Positions 1 to 7,219 of a stretch of 7,779 nucleotides of DNA are shown here, piece after piece (positions within the stretch are counted from its first letter, which is position 1; each line of letters opens with the position of its first letter). Source of the stretch: Bacteroidia bacterium (GTDB lineage: Bacteria > Bacteroidota > Bacteroidia > NS11-12g > UBA9320); assembly GCA_013042025.1 (NCBI GenBank), contig JABDQY010000220.1, forward strand, positions 1 to 7,779, written 5' to 3'. The notes beneath the pieces are model-generated. The model was not told where the DNA came from. It saw only the letters and a list, made by a program, of their open reading frames with translations, and did not search any database. The position numbers and the translations under genes were made by a program.

Positions 1-1260
1 GCGATATGCCGCTTCACCTTCACTTCTTTCAAGTAGAGTCTGACACTCTGGACAATGCGTTGCAAACTGAGTTGGCTTGGAGTTAACATCCCTGTGGCTG
101 CTGTCTACCGCAACAATTTTTGGAATAATTTCCCCTCCTTTTTCGACATATACAACATCTCCAACGCGTACATCTAAATCAGCTATAAAATCTGCATTAT
201 GTAAACTTGCTCGTTGCACTGTTGTTCCTAATAATTGAACCGGTTCCAAATTAGCGACTGGTGTTACGGCTCCAGTTCTCCCAACTTGATAACTAATAGA
301 TAATAGTTTTGATTCTGCTCTTTCCGTTTCAAACTTATACGACATTGCCCATCTTGGAAACTTACTCGTAAATCCAAGCTCCTCCTGTTGCAAACGGCTG
401 TTTACTTTAATTACAACTCCATCAATTTCAAAACTCAAGTTTTTCCTTTCACTATCCCAATATTTAATAAACTTCCATACATCCTCAATGGTCGAGCATA
501 GCTTAGTTGCATCGTTTACAGGCAATCCATATTCTTTCATTCTTTGAAGACTATCAAAATGATCTAACTGTTCATTTCCATGCTCTACAAGCTGATATAA
601 AAAAGCATCAAGTGGGCGTTTAGCTACCTCAGCACTGTCCTGAAGTTTAATTGTGCCTGCTGCCGTGTTTCTAGGGTTTTTATATAAATCCTCTCCATTG
701 CTAGCTCGTTCCTTATTCATTCTATCAAACGCAGCTTTATGAATAAACATTTCTCCTCTTACTTCAACATTTTCAGGATAATTTCCATTTAAGTGATGTG
801 GAATGCTTTTAACCGTTTTAACATTTGCAGTAACATCATCACCTTTTGTACCGTCACCGCGAGTAATAGCTTGTATTAATTTTCCATGCTTATATCGCAA
901 CGCAATTGCAAACCCATCAAATTTCAATTCAGCGGTGTATTTAAATGGAATTCCACCGATTAATTTCTTTACGCGTACATCAAAATCTAGCAGTTCTTCT
1001 TTGCTATAGGTATTTCCTAAACTGAGCATTCTAACCGAATGTTCAACAGTTTCAAAATCTTTTGTAATGTCTCCACCAACTTGCTTAGTTGGACTATTAG
1101 GGTCGGCATACTGAGGAAACGCTTCTTCCAATTTTTCAAGATCTTTTAGCTTTTGATCAAACTCTCGATCTGAAATAATAGGTTGAGCCAAGACATAATA
1201 GTTGTAATTGTGCTGCTTTAATTCTTCTGTCAGTTGCTTTATTTTTGATTCAGTAGACAC
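1..1260 (-). CDS. ligA: NAD+-dependent DNA ligase LigA (partial, C-terminus beyond left edge)
   Basis: This enzyme seals nicks in duplex DNA during replication and repair, using NAD+ to adenylate an active-site lysine. The window holds 420 codons of a family usually near 670 residues. Domain Ia is at about residues 1-70 (DREFD at 31-35, matching the NMN-binding D-x-E-Y-D). The nucleotidyltransferase domain follows, with catalytic Lys113 in KFDG, RGDG at 134-137, NPRNTAAG at 195-202 and IDGVVIKV at 279-286. The OB fold contains VGRTGAVTPVA and RASLHN. The first two zinc-finger cysteines are Cys403 and Cys406; the rest of the finger, the HhH and BRCT domains lie outside. The frame is intact. 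I chose the GTG at 1260 because it puts Lys113 near its usual position (115 in E. coli). No in-frame ATG lies between it and the upstream stop; another GTG at 1278 would add six residues. The family is certain and the start is moderately sure. Confidence 0.97.
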   Translation of the reverse strand, partial: MSTESKIKQLTEELKQHNYNYYVLAQPIISDREFDQKLKDLEKLEEAFPQYADPNSPTKQVGGDITKDFETVEHSVRMLSLGNTYSKEELLDFDVRVKKLIGGIPFKYTAELKFDGFAIALRYKHGKLIQAITRGDGTKGDDVTANVKTVKSIPHHLNGNYPENVEVRGEMFIHKAAFDRMNKERASNGEDLYKNPRNTAAGTIKLQDSAEVAKRPLDAFLYQLVEHGNEQLDHFDSLQRMKEYGLPVNDATKLCSTIEDVWKFIKYWDSERKNLSFEIDGVVIKVNSRLQQEELGFTSKFPRWAMSYKFETERAESKLLSISYQVGRTGAVTPVANLEPVQLLGTTVQRASLHNADFIADLDVRVGDVVYVEKGGEIIPKIVAVDSSHRDVNSKPTQFATHCPECQTLLERSEGEAAYR

Positions 1261-1328
1261 GTGGCGAAGATAGTGCACAACCTTTTTATGTTTTCAACTA
1301 TTTTCGAGGCTTTAATTTATTACCAAAA
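1261..1328. promoter_or_regulatory. divergent intergenic promoter region between ligA and the lipoprotein gene
   Basis: These 68 bp separate the start of ligA (minus) from the start of the lipoprotein gene (plus), so promoters for both should lie here or slightly inside the genes. On the plus strand, TATTTTCG at 1299-1306 resembles the Bacteroidota -7 box TAnnTTTG with one mismatch, but I see no convincing -33 TTG at the right distance. On the minus strand I see no good match. There is no Shine-Dalgarno sequence before either start; the lipoprotein ATG follows an A-rich stretch, which is common in this phylum. The divergent layout is seen directly; the promoter boxes are inference. Confidence 0.35.
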
Positions 1329-1754
1329 ATGAAATATTTAACAATTTTAACTTTCGTATTTTTTACAGTTGCGTGTAGTAAACCAGCTGCAGAAGAAGAA
1401 GCAAATCAAGCAGAAGAAGCTGGGACTGAACAAGTAGAAGCAGCTGTTGAAGAAGTAACCAATCCGTTCCCAGATTTAATGGGGAAATGGGCATGTGACG
1501 CTGCTACGGCAGGTGTTGACGTAGCCATGGAATTAAAAGACGATGGCTCCTTTTGGATGTCGATGGCCGGGAATGAACAAAACGGATCTTGGGAAGCAAG
1601 TGGAGAAAACATGATCAAAGTTATTGTTCCAACAGCAAAAGATGGACAAATTTGGGAAGTAAGCGATCTTACTCCAGAGAGTGTAGGAATTTGCTGGAAT
1701 CCAACGAGTGATAAACCAAAAACTATCCCGTTTACTCGTCCAACAGCTGAGTAA
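1329..1754 (+). CDS. small lipoprotein with acidic linker and probable lipocalin-like beta domain
   Basis: No named family is recognised. The 141-residue product starts with a short signal peptide (hydrophobic residues 4-15) ending in TVAC, so Cys16 is the probable lipidated residue; Thr at -3 is less usual than Leu or Val. Residues 17-45 form a low-complexity linker rich in Glu and Ala (SKPAAEEEANQAEEAG and onward), likely a flexible acidic spacer. From about residue 48 a compact beta-rich domain follows: GKWACD at 52-57, LKDDGSF at 69-75, GSW at 86-88 and VGICW at 119-123. This strand-turn pattern resembles short lipocalin-like domains of Bacteroidota lipoproteins. Cys56 and Cys122 could form a disulfide. 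The stop is 3 nt before the next ATG, so it is probably cotranscribed with the outer-membrane barrel gene. The acidic segment after Cys resembles lipoprotein export signals of this phylum, so surface exposure is possible. Lipoprotein status is fairly sure; the fold is a guess. Confidence 0.85.
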   Translation: MKYLTILTFVFFTVACSKPAAEEEANQAEEAGTEQVEAAVEEVTNPFPDLMGKWACDAATAGVDVAMELKDDGSFWMSMAGNEQNGSWEASGENMIKVIVPTAKDGQIWEVSDLTPESVGICWNPTSDKPKTIPFTRPTAE

Positions 1755-1757
1755 TAC

Positions 1758-3419
1758 ATGAGGCACTTATTTCTCTTCATAGCATGTTTGTGGTTCTCCA
1801 GTGTTTTTGCTCAGAGTCCATTAACATCAAATAGTTTCAACTATCATCTAATCGATCGATACGAAATATTATCAGGAGAAATAAGTGTTGATTTATTTAC
1901 TGGGATTAAACCTTTACGCAGAGATGCGGTAAGCACATTTGCTTCAAAAATAAAACCCATAAGTTCAGTGGATAGTTTCAATAAAACGTATCTATTGAAT
2001 GACAATGTTATTTTTAGTCAAGCAACCTCTGCAAATACTACCAAACCAATCTTAAAACGATTTTATAAAGTTCAGAACGCTTTGTTCTATGTCAATGAAC
2101 CTCGATTCAAGCTCATTGTTAATCCGGTTCTTGGATTTTCAGGTGGAAACGATTTAGAAGATTCGATTTCTACCTTTAGAAACAGCAGAGGATTTGAACT
2201 ACGTGGAACAATAGGAAACAAAGTAGGATTTTATAGTTATGCACTCGAAAATCAATATCGCTTTCCTAGCTATATAAGAGAAAAACACCAAACTACAGAT
2301 GTAGTAAACGGGGCAACACTCGCAAAACCTTTTGGAAGTCAAGGACGCGATTTTTTCAATGTAGCAGGGTATATCACATTCTCCCCTATTGAAGAAATTA
2401 TGGTTCAGTTTGGACATGACAAAAATTTCTTAGGGAATGGTTATCGCTCATTAATTCTATCAGATCTTGCAGCACCTCATCCTTTCCTTAAAATTAATAC
2501 CAAAGTTTGGAAGATAAATTACACCAACCTTTTTTCTCAACACATTGATTATAGAGGATATGCGGAGAAAAAAGCATCATTAAGAAAATATTCTGCCCTT
2601 CACCAACTAAGTGTGAATGTCGGCAAAAACCTAACGTTAGGGCTGTTTGAAAACGTCATTTTTGATAGGCAAGATTCTACTGAATCAGGTAGCTATGAAA
2701 TCAGCTATTTAAATCCTCTTATTTTTTACAGAGCCGTTGAACACGGTTTAAATAGTAGTGATAATGTAATGCTAGGATTTGATTGGAAGTGGAACTTCTT
2801 AAATCGATTTTCATTTTATGGCCAATTTGTGTTAGATGAATTTATTAAAAATGAATTTTTTGATCCTTCATCTACTTCTTGGGTAAATAAAAATGGTCTC
2901 CAAGCAGGATTAAAATACATGAATGTTGCCAACGTAAATAATCTTGACTTGCAATTAGAATTCAATCAAGTAAGACCGCATACATACCAGCATGAGTTTA
3001 AATCACAAAACTGGATTCATTATGATCAATCCTTAGCACATCCACTGGGAGCCAATTTCAGAGAAACTGTTGCTATTGTTAGGTATCAGCCAATAAATAG
3101 ACTCACAACATCCTTGGTATATAGCTATTCGAAACAAGGTATTGATTCAAGTAACACATCAATTAATTTCGGAGGAGACATAACTCGAGATATTGAAGGT
3201 CTTCAAAACAAAGCAAATGTTACGCTATTTCAAGGAATTGAAAACATTGTTGGAACCTTCACATTCGACGCTTCTTATATGCTTTATCACAACTTGTTTA
3301 TTGATGCTGGCATTCTATTCAGGACACAATCTAATCCTCTTCTAGTCCAAAACAACAACACTACTTTACTGCACCTTGGCTTACGCTTAAATACTGCAGC
3401 ATTCGACTATCGACAATAA
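1758..3419 (+). CDS. outer-membrane beta-barrel protein, Wzi-like (capsule assembly Wzi family)
   Basis: The 553-residue product has a signal peptide (residues 1-18, predicted cleavage after SSVFA, before Gln19). A segment with YHLIDRYEI (29-37) and FNKTYLLNDN (74-83) follows, then a long region of alternating hydrophobic and polar strands with many aromatics, typical of an outer-membrane barrel. The best family signature is GHDKNFLGNGYRSLILSD at 219-236 followed by aromatic-rich strands; I associate this with the Wzi-like family of Bacteroidota. E. coli Wzi is an outer-membrane lectin that anchors group 1 capsule. Some Bacteroidota homologues are annotated as gliding-motility protein RemB, which I cannot confirm here. 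No capsule, Wza/Wzc or gliding gene lies in the window, so the substrate is unknown. The start follows the lipoprotein stop by 3 nt with no competing upstream start. Barrel location is fairly sure, family assignment moderate, function unassigned. Confidence 0.85.
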   Translation: MRHLFLFIACLWFSSVFAQSPLTSNSFNYHLIDRYEILSGEISVDLFTGIKPLRRDAVSTFASKIKPISSVDSFNKTYLLNDNVIFSQATSANTTKPILKRFYKVQNALFYVNEPRFKLIVNPVLGFSGGNDLEDSISTFRNSRGFELRGTIGNKVGFYSYALENQYRFPSYIREKHQTTDVVNGATLAKPFGSQGRDFFNVAGYITFSPIEEIMVQFGHDKNFLGNGYRSLILSDLAAPHPFLKINTKVWKINYTNLFSQHIDYRGYAEKKASLRKYSALHQLSVNVGKNLTLGLFENVIFDRQDSTESGSYEISYLNPLIFYRAVEHGLNSSDNVMLGFDWKWNFLNRFSFYGQFVLDEFIKNEFFDPSSTSWVNKNGLQAGLKYMNVANVNNLDLQLEFNQVRPHTYQHEFKSQNWIHYDQSLAHPLGANFRETVAIVRYQPINRLTTSLVYSYSKQGIDSSNTSINFGGDITRDIEGLQNKANVTLFQGIENIVGTFTFDASYMLYHNLFIDAGILFRTQSNPLLVQNNNTTLLHLGLRLNTAAFDYRQ

Positions 3420-3484
3420 GTAAAAGCTTAAATTTTAATCTTCCTAAATAGGTAGAATTACGGCGTTTCCACTTGTTTAATAGC

Positions 3485-3492
3485 TACCTTTG
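3485..3492 (+). promoter_or_regulatory. Bacteroidota-type -7 promoter box before the PLP enzyme gene
   Basis: TACCTTTG matches the Bacteroidota -7 consensus TAnnTTTG at every fixed position. It lies 16 nt upstream of the ATG at 3509, which would leave a short leader of about 10 nt. No clear -33 TTG is present at the usual spacing (the region near 3461-3466 reads cggcgt), so the promoter may be weak or the match may be chance. It supports independent transcription of the PLP enzyme gene and its start at 3509. Confidence 0.45.
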
Positions 3493-3508
3493 CTCTAACT
3501 ATATTGCA

Positions 3509-4756
3509 ATGAATCACAATTTCAATCCAGAAAGTTTAATGATGGGATATGGTTACAAACCAGAACTGTCAGAAGGAGCAATAAAATGCCCTATTTTTCA
3601 AACTTCCACGTTTGTATTTAAAACTGCCGAAGAGGGCAAATCCTTCTTTGAAGTGGCCTATGGCAAAAGGGCAAAACGCCCAAATGAAGAGTTGGGTTTA
3701 ATCTATAGTAGAATTAACAATCCAGACCTTGAGATATTAGAAAATAGATTGTGCCTATGGGATGAAGCAGATGAATGTGCTGTATTTGAAAGTGGTATGT
3801 CTGCTATTACAACTGTTCTTCTTGAGTTTCTAAAACCTGGGGATTTGCTTCTTTATAGCAACCCTCTTTATGGAGGAACAGATCATTTCATAAATGAATT
3901 TCTACCTAAATTGAAGATTGACACCATTGGATTTGATCCAGACGAATCAATAGCAGAAGTAAAGAACAAGATTAAAGCATCTGGGAAAGCAGATAAACTA
4001 GCATTGGTATTTATTGAAACACCAGCAAATCCTACAAATCATTTAGTTGACATTGAAAGTTATAAAAATCTAGCTAAGGAATTTAGTTCTGCGAACCATG
4101 AAGTTATCGTTGCGGTAGACAACACATACATGGGGCCAATTTGGCAACATCCTTTAAAACTGGGTGCTGATTTGGTATTGTATTCTGCAACAAAATATAT
4201 TGGAGGTCATAGCGATGTTATTGCAGGTGCAGTTCTAGGAAATTCAGAGTTAATGTTACGAGTTAAAACATTACGAACTTTTTTAGGAAATATGGCCGGA
4301 CCTTGGACTGGATGGTTATTAATGAGAAGTTTAGAAACACTCAAAGTTCGAATGGAACAACAGCAATCCAATGCTGTGAAAATTGCAGATTACCTAGAAA
4401 ATCATCCGAAGATTGTTGAGACCAAATATTTGGGTTTACTTACAGAAGGTTGTGAACAATATGAAGTATTCAAAAAGCAATATTCAGGTACCGGAGCAAT
4501 GGTTTCATTTTCAATAAAAGGTGGCGAGGCTGAAGCATTTAAACTATTAAATTCTCTAAAACTAATAAAATTAGCAGTTAGTCTGGGAGGTACAGAAAGT
4601 TTGGTGGAACATCCTAAGACAATGACTCATGCTAGTGTAAATGAAGAGCACCTAACCAAATTAGGAGTAACAGATTCGCTTGTTCGATTATCTGTTGGTG
4701 TAGAAAACTATAAAGACATTATTTGGGACTTAGAACAAGCTCTTGAGAAAGTATAA
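3509..4756 (+). CDS. cystathionine gamma-synthase / methionine gamma-lyase family PLP enzyme
   Basis: This is a cytosolic fold-type I PLP enzyme of the Cys/Met metabolism family, 415 residues from ATG 3509. Visible signatures (this numbering): YSRINNP with Tyr66 and Arg68, expected to bind the PLP phosphate of the partner subunit; ESGMSAI for the phosphate loop; YGGT with Tyr121, expected to stack on PLP; VDNTYMGP with Asp204 contacting the pyridine nitrogen; and YSATKYIGGH with Lys229 forming the Schiff base. SLGGTESLVEHP is near the C-terminus. Relatives catalyse gamma-synthase, gamma-lyase or beta-lyase reactions on homoserine esters, cystathionine or methionine. The YGGT motif has Gly where classical methionine gamma-lyases have Cys, and a charged insertion precedes YSR (about residues 51-63), so the substrate is left open. 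A TTG at 3473 would add 12 residues, but that extension would start upstream of the probable -7 box at 3485, so ATG 3509 is preferred. No sulfur-metabolism gene is adjacent. Confidence 0.93.
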   Translation: MNHNFNPESLMMGYGYKPELSEGAIKCPIFQTSTFVFKTAEEGKSFFEVAYGKRAKRPNEELGLIYSRINNPDLEILENRLCLWDEADECAVFESGMSAITTVLLEFLKPGDLLLYSNPLYGGTDHFINEFLPKLKIDTIGFDPDESIAEVKNKIKASGKADKLALVFIETPANPTNHLVDIESYKNLAKEFSSANHEVIVAVDNTYMGPIWQHPLKLGADLVLYSATKYIGGHSDVIAGAVLGNSELMLRVKTLRTFLGNMAGPWTGWLLMRSLETLKVRMEQQQSNAVKIADYLENHPKIVETKYLGLLTEGCEQYEVFKKQYSGTGAMVSFSIKGGEAEAFKLLNSLKLIKLAVSLGGTESLVEHPKTMTHASVNEEHLTKLGVTDSLVRLSVGVENYKDIIWDLEQALEKV

Positions 4757-4778
4757 GCCTGTGTTTGGAAAACCTGGT

Positions 4779-6041
4779 TTAAGTCTTTTGCTTTTTCTTT
4801 TTGACGCTTGGAAATAGGATATTGTTTAAAATCAATCGATATCCAGGTGAGTTCGGATGTAGATTCAAATCTGTTGGCGGTTCACCAACCATATGTCGAT
4901 AATCTTCGGGATCATGGCCTCCATAAAATGTAAATTGACCTTTTCCCATAGTTCCATGAATGTACCTCGCTTCATTAAGGCTTTTATTCTCTCCCATTAT
5001 AATGACTGTGCTTTTCACTTGGTCTTTATTAAAAGCTGTGGTTTGACCCATAAAGGCTTTGATAACTCGCTCGTGGTTCTGCGTTAAGATTGTAGGAATT
5101 ACATCCCATTTTGCAGAAAACTCATTGAGGGCAAATAGATCGTTCTCTTCTTTTACGCGTCGAGTTCTTGGATTCACATCTATACTTGATACTTCGTAGA
5201 CCATAGGATTTAGCTCAATTCTAAAATCCTTAAATGCAAACGATTTAGTATAATCTAATTTTGCTTGAGCTCCAGATTCAATTGGATCACCATCAAACAT
5301 TCTATCGCAGATATCAACTCCTTCTGCTGCTAACGATATATCATAACTGTCTGTAGCACTACACATTGCAAACAAAAATCCTCCCCCAATGGTAAAATCT
5401 CTAATCTTTTTCGTAACCGCTAGTTTCAATTCAGAAACCGTTTCATAACCATGTTTCAATGCCATATCTTCTGCTTCTTTAACCTGCTCTTTGTACCAAG
5501 AAGCATTTCTGTAACTGGCCCAAAACTTACCATATTGACCTGTAAAATCTTCGTGGTGAAGATGCAGCCAATCATACAATGGCAATTTACCGCCTAACAC
5601 TTCATCATCAAAAACCACATCATATGGAATTTCAGCATAGGTCAAAACCATAGTAACGGCATCATCCCAAGGTTGAGCTGTTTTAGGTGAATAAACCGCA
5701 ATTTTTGGAGCTTTCAGTAGTTTAACAACATCTGCATTGACAGCAGGATTAGCAATCTGATCTTTAATCTTATTGGCATCGTTTTCTGATATACTAGTGA
5801 AGCTTACCCCTCTTAATAAGCACTCTTTTTCTATGGCTTCATAGTGGTCAAACATAAAACTACCTCCTTCATAATTTAGCAACCATTCAACTTCTTGGTC
5901 TTGCTCTAAAACCCAAAATGCTATACCATAGGCTTTCAAATGATTTTTTTGGCCAGCATCCATTGGGATAACCAATTTATCTGCACGTACAGACCCAAAA
6001 GTGAATGCGATTAAGATGATAATATTTAACAAGTACTTCAT
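4779..6041 (-). CDS. secreted GATase-like protein, commonly labelled 'asparagine synthetase B' in Bacteroidota
   Basis: The 420-residue product has a signal peptide (residues 1-20, cleavage after SVRA), so it probably acts in the periplasm. I recognise the family from MDAGQKNHLKAYGIAFWVLE (27-46) and the C-terminal HPNSPGYRLILNNILFPS (395-412); Bacteroidota genomes usually call it asparagine synthetase B. The sequence does not support that activity: there is no catalytic Cys at position 2 and no SGGxDS ATP-binding loop. Instead GGGFLFAMCSATDS (219-232) looks like the nucleophile elbow of class I glutamine amidotransferase-like folds, with Cys227 as candidate nucleophile, and GKGQFTFYGGHDPED (366-380) resembles the His/Glu strand that closes such domains. 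LHLHHEDFTGQYGKF (159-173) is another conserved-looking His-rich patch. The tail is basic (KKKKQK). It is the last gene of the tsaD operon; its ATG overlaps the crcB stop by 1 nt. Family recognition is good; biochemical function is unknown. Confidence 0.88.
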   Translation of the reverse strand: MKYLLNIIILIAFTFGSVRADKLVIPMDAGQKNHLKAYGIAFWVLEQDQEVEWLLNYEGGSFMFDHYEAIEKECLLRGVSFTSISENDANKIKDQIANPAVNADVVKLLKAPKIAVYSPKTAQPWDDAVTMVLTYAEIPYDVVFDDEVLGGKLPLYDWLHLHHEDFTGQYGKFWASYRNASWYKEQVKEAEDMALKHGYETVSELKLAVTKKIRDFTIGGGFLFAMCSATDSYDISLAAEGVDICDRMFDGDPIESGAQAKLDYTKSFAFKDFRIELNPMVYEVSSIDVNPRTRRVKEENDLFALNEFSAKWDVIPTILTQNHERVIKAFMGQTTAFNKDQVKSTVIIMGENKSLNEARYIHGTMGKGQFTFYGGHDPEDYRHMVGEPPTDLNLHPNSPGYRLILNNILFPSVKKKKQKT

Positions 6042-6403
6042 TAGCTAATAAAATAGGTTGTTGCTTTATGTCCAATAATAACGAGAATTAACCCCAATAC
6101 ATTGCTTAGTAATGCATAACTTAACAAATTTTTATAATCAGCAGTTTGAATCAATTTGAACATATCCAATCCAAAACTAGAAAATGTTGTGAAGCCTCCT
6201 AGAAAACCAACAATTAGCAGAAGTTCCCATTTAACTGAATGTTCAAACAAAATTGCACTTACAATTCCAATTAAAAAACACCCAATCATGTTCACTGAAA
6301 AAGTACCCATAGGAAAAGAAGAACCAGAACTTAGATAATCTGAAAGCAGCCACCTAGCAGCAGCTCCTAATCCTCCTCCAATGAAAACCCAAAAAAAATG
6401 CAT
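6041..6403 (-). CDS. crcB: fluoride-specific ion channel CrcB/FluC
   Basis: This is a small inner-membrane channel that exports toxic fluoride and works as an antiparallel dimer. The 120 residues match the normal length and form four hydrophobic segments (about 3-19, 31-52, 60-80 and 93-115). Diagnostic motifs are GGGLGAAARW at 9-18, GTFSVNMIGCFLIG at 33-46 with the conserved Asn38, and GFLGGFTTFSSFGLD at 66-80. Phe74 and Phe77 correspond to the pore phenylalanines, and the Thr pair at 72-73 lies by the central sodium site in solved structures. The ATG follows the upstream stop with no gap (TAAATG) and the stop overlaps the next gene by 1 nt (TAATG), so expression depends on the operon. No fluoride riboswitch is possible immediately upstream, since that space is coding. 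It is a single-gene homodimer type as far as visible. Confidence 0.96.
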   Translation of the reverse strand: MHFFWVFIGGGLGAAARWLLSDYLSSGSSFPMGTFSVNMIGCFLIGIVSAILFEHSVKWELLLIVGFLGGFTTFSSFGLDMFKLIQTADYKNLLSYALLSNVLGLILVIIGHKATTYFIS

Positions 6404-7219
6404 TTATTGATATGTATATTCAAAGATATACTCCATTTCCAAATCACCATTAGGATTATAACTATAGATGTTTTGAATCAACCCATTTTCAAGATAGAAG
6501 AACTCTTGTTTTTGGTTTGCAGTATTGTATGACTTCACCATTTGACCTTTCTGATTATGCTCAAAAAAGACTTGGGTAAAATTTGGTTTCTCACCATAGG
6601 TAGTATACGCTGAACTTAATACAGCACCATCATCGTTCATTTCATAAGAAGCCATCTCCAGCACTATTCCATCTTCACCAATATTAAACAACTGCACTAA
6701 TTCTCCTTTCAAATTATAACGAGCTACCGTAGCAGTTTCCGAAACAGAACCATCTTGATTCTTTGTAACAATGTAGGTTGAATCTAACCATCCACTATCA
6801 TTCTTAAAATATTCATTTCGGACCAAAGAGCTATCGTTCGTTTGCAGAAAATGGGTGCTTACTTGAATTGGTTTACCTATTAAATCTTGGCTCCATACAT
6901 AATTCGCTATGCTGAATGGCTTTCCATCTCTTTTAACCTCAATAATATTGGGATTATCTCCTTTATACGTTAGAAACATTTCTTCAGTATTTGGCCAACC
7001 AAAACAAGACATATCAGTTTTTTCATATAATAAAGCTCCAGCCGCATTATACTTTCGATGATTCATTAAACAACTATCGTTATTCTGAAATGCATGAACC
7101 AGTAATTTTTTTTGAACCTCAATAACTCCATTTTTACGAATTAATGAGCTGTCGTTGTCTTGGGCAATTGCTGCAGATGAAATCAGCACCAATGCGAATA
7201 GTGAAAGTAGTTTCTTCAT
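6404..7219 (-). CDS. exported protein of unknown function with Gly-turn (YD/MORN-like) repeats
   Basis: No family is recognised. The 271-residue product has a clear signal peptide (residues 1-19, cleavage after AIA before Gln20) and no further membrane segment or lipobox, so it is periplasmic or secreted. The mature part is beta-rich with a recurring pattern of aromatic, Asn/Asp, Gly, hydrophobic: RKYNAAGALLYEK (55-67), ARYNLKGELVQLF (166-178), YEMNDDGAVLSSAY (192-205), EHNQKGQMVKSY (220-231) and YSYNPNGDLEMEY (252-264). This resembles YD/Rhs-type or MORN-like strand repeats of Bacteroidota exported proteins. NDSSL with a following Arg occurs twice (22-28 and 128-134), and two further NDS triplets lie at 47-49 and 140-142. 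Its ATG overlaps the tsaD stop by 4 nt (ATGA) and its stop directly precedes the crcB ATG, so it is the second gene of the operon. The gene is certain; its role is not. Confidence 0.85.
   Translation of the reverse strand: MKKLLSLFALVLISSAAIAQDNDSSLIRKNGVIEVQKKLLVHAFQNNDSCLMNHRKYNAAGALLYEKTDMSCFGWPNTEEMFLTYKGDNPNIIEVKRDGKPFSIANYVWSQDLIGKPIQVSTHFLQTNDSSLVRNEYFKNDSGWLDSTYIVTKNQDGSVSETATVARYNLKGELVQLFNIGEDGIVLEMASYEMNDDGAVLSSAYTTYGEKPNFTQVFFEHNQKGQMVKSYNTANQKQEFFYLENGLIQNIYSYNPNGDLEMEYIFEYTYQ

Noticed and set aside
803..1009. 68-codon plus-strand open frame inside ligA
   Set aside because: It is antisense to the adenylation domain of ligA, including the catalytic Lys codon, and shows no protein signature.
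1406..1780. 124-codon open frame on the minus strand antisense to the lipoprotein gene
   Set aside because: It lies entirely opposite a well-supported lipoprotein gene and the start of the barrel gene, has no recognisable domain, and its composition is what the Glu/Ala-rich sense strand would give by chance.
3420..3484. terminator or small RNA in the gap after the barrel gene
   Set aside because: Only very short AT-rich inverted repeats are present (for example around 3442-3453) with no stable GC stem or T tract.
4757..4800. possible bidirectional terminator between the convergent genes (AAACCTGGTTT at 4770-4780 followed by a T-rich run)
   Set aside because: The inverted repeat leaves only a 4-bp stem with a 3-nt loop, and the T-rich run is the coding sequence of the Lys-rich tail of the minus-strand gene. 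A terminator may exist here but the sequence does not show a convincing one.
6041..7219. fluoride riboswitch controlling crcB
   Set aside because: The sequence immediately upstream of crcB is the coding end of the preceding gene with zero spacing, leaving no untranslated leader; any riboswitch would have to precede the operon, outside the window.
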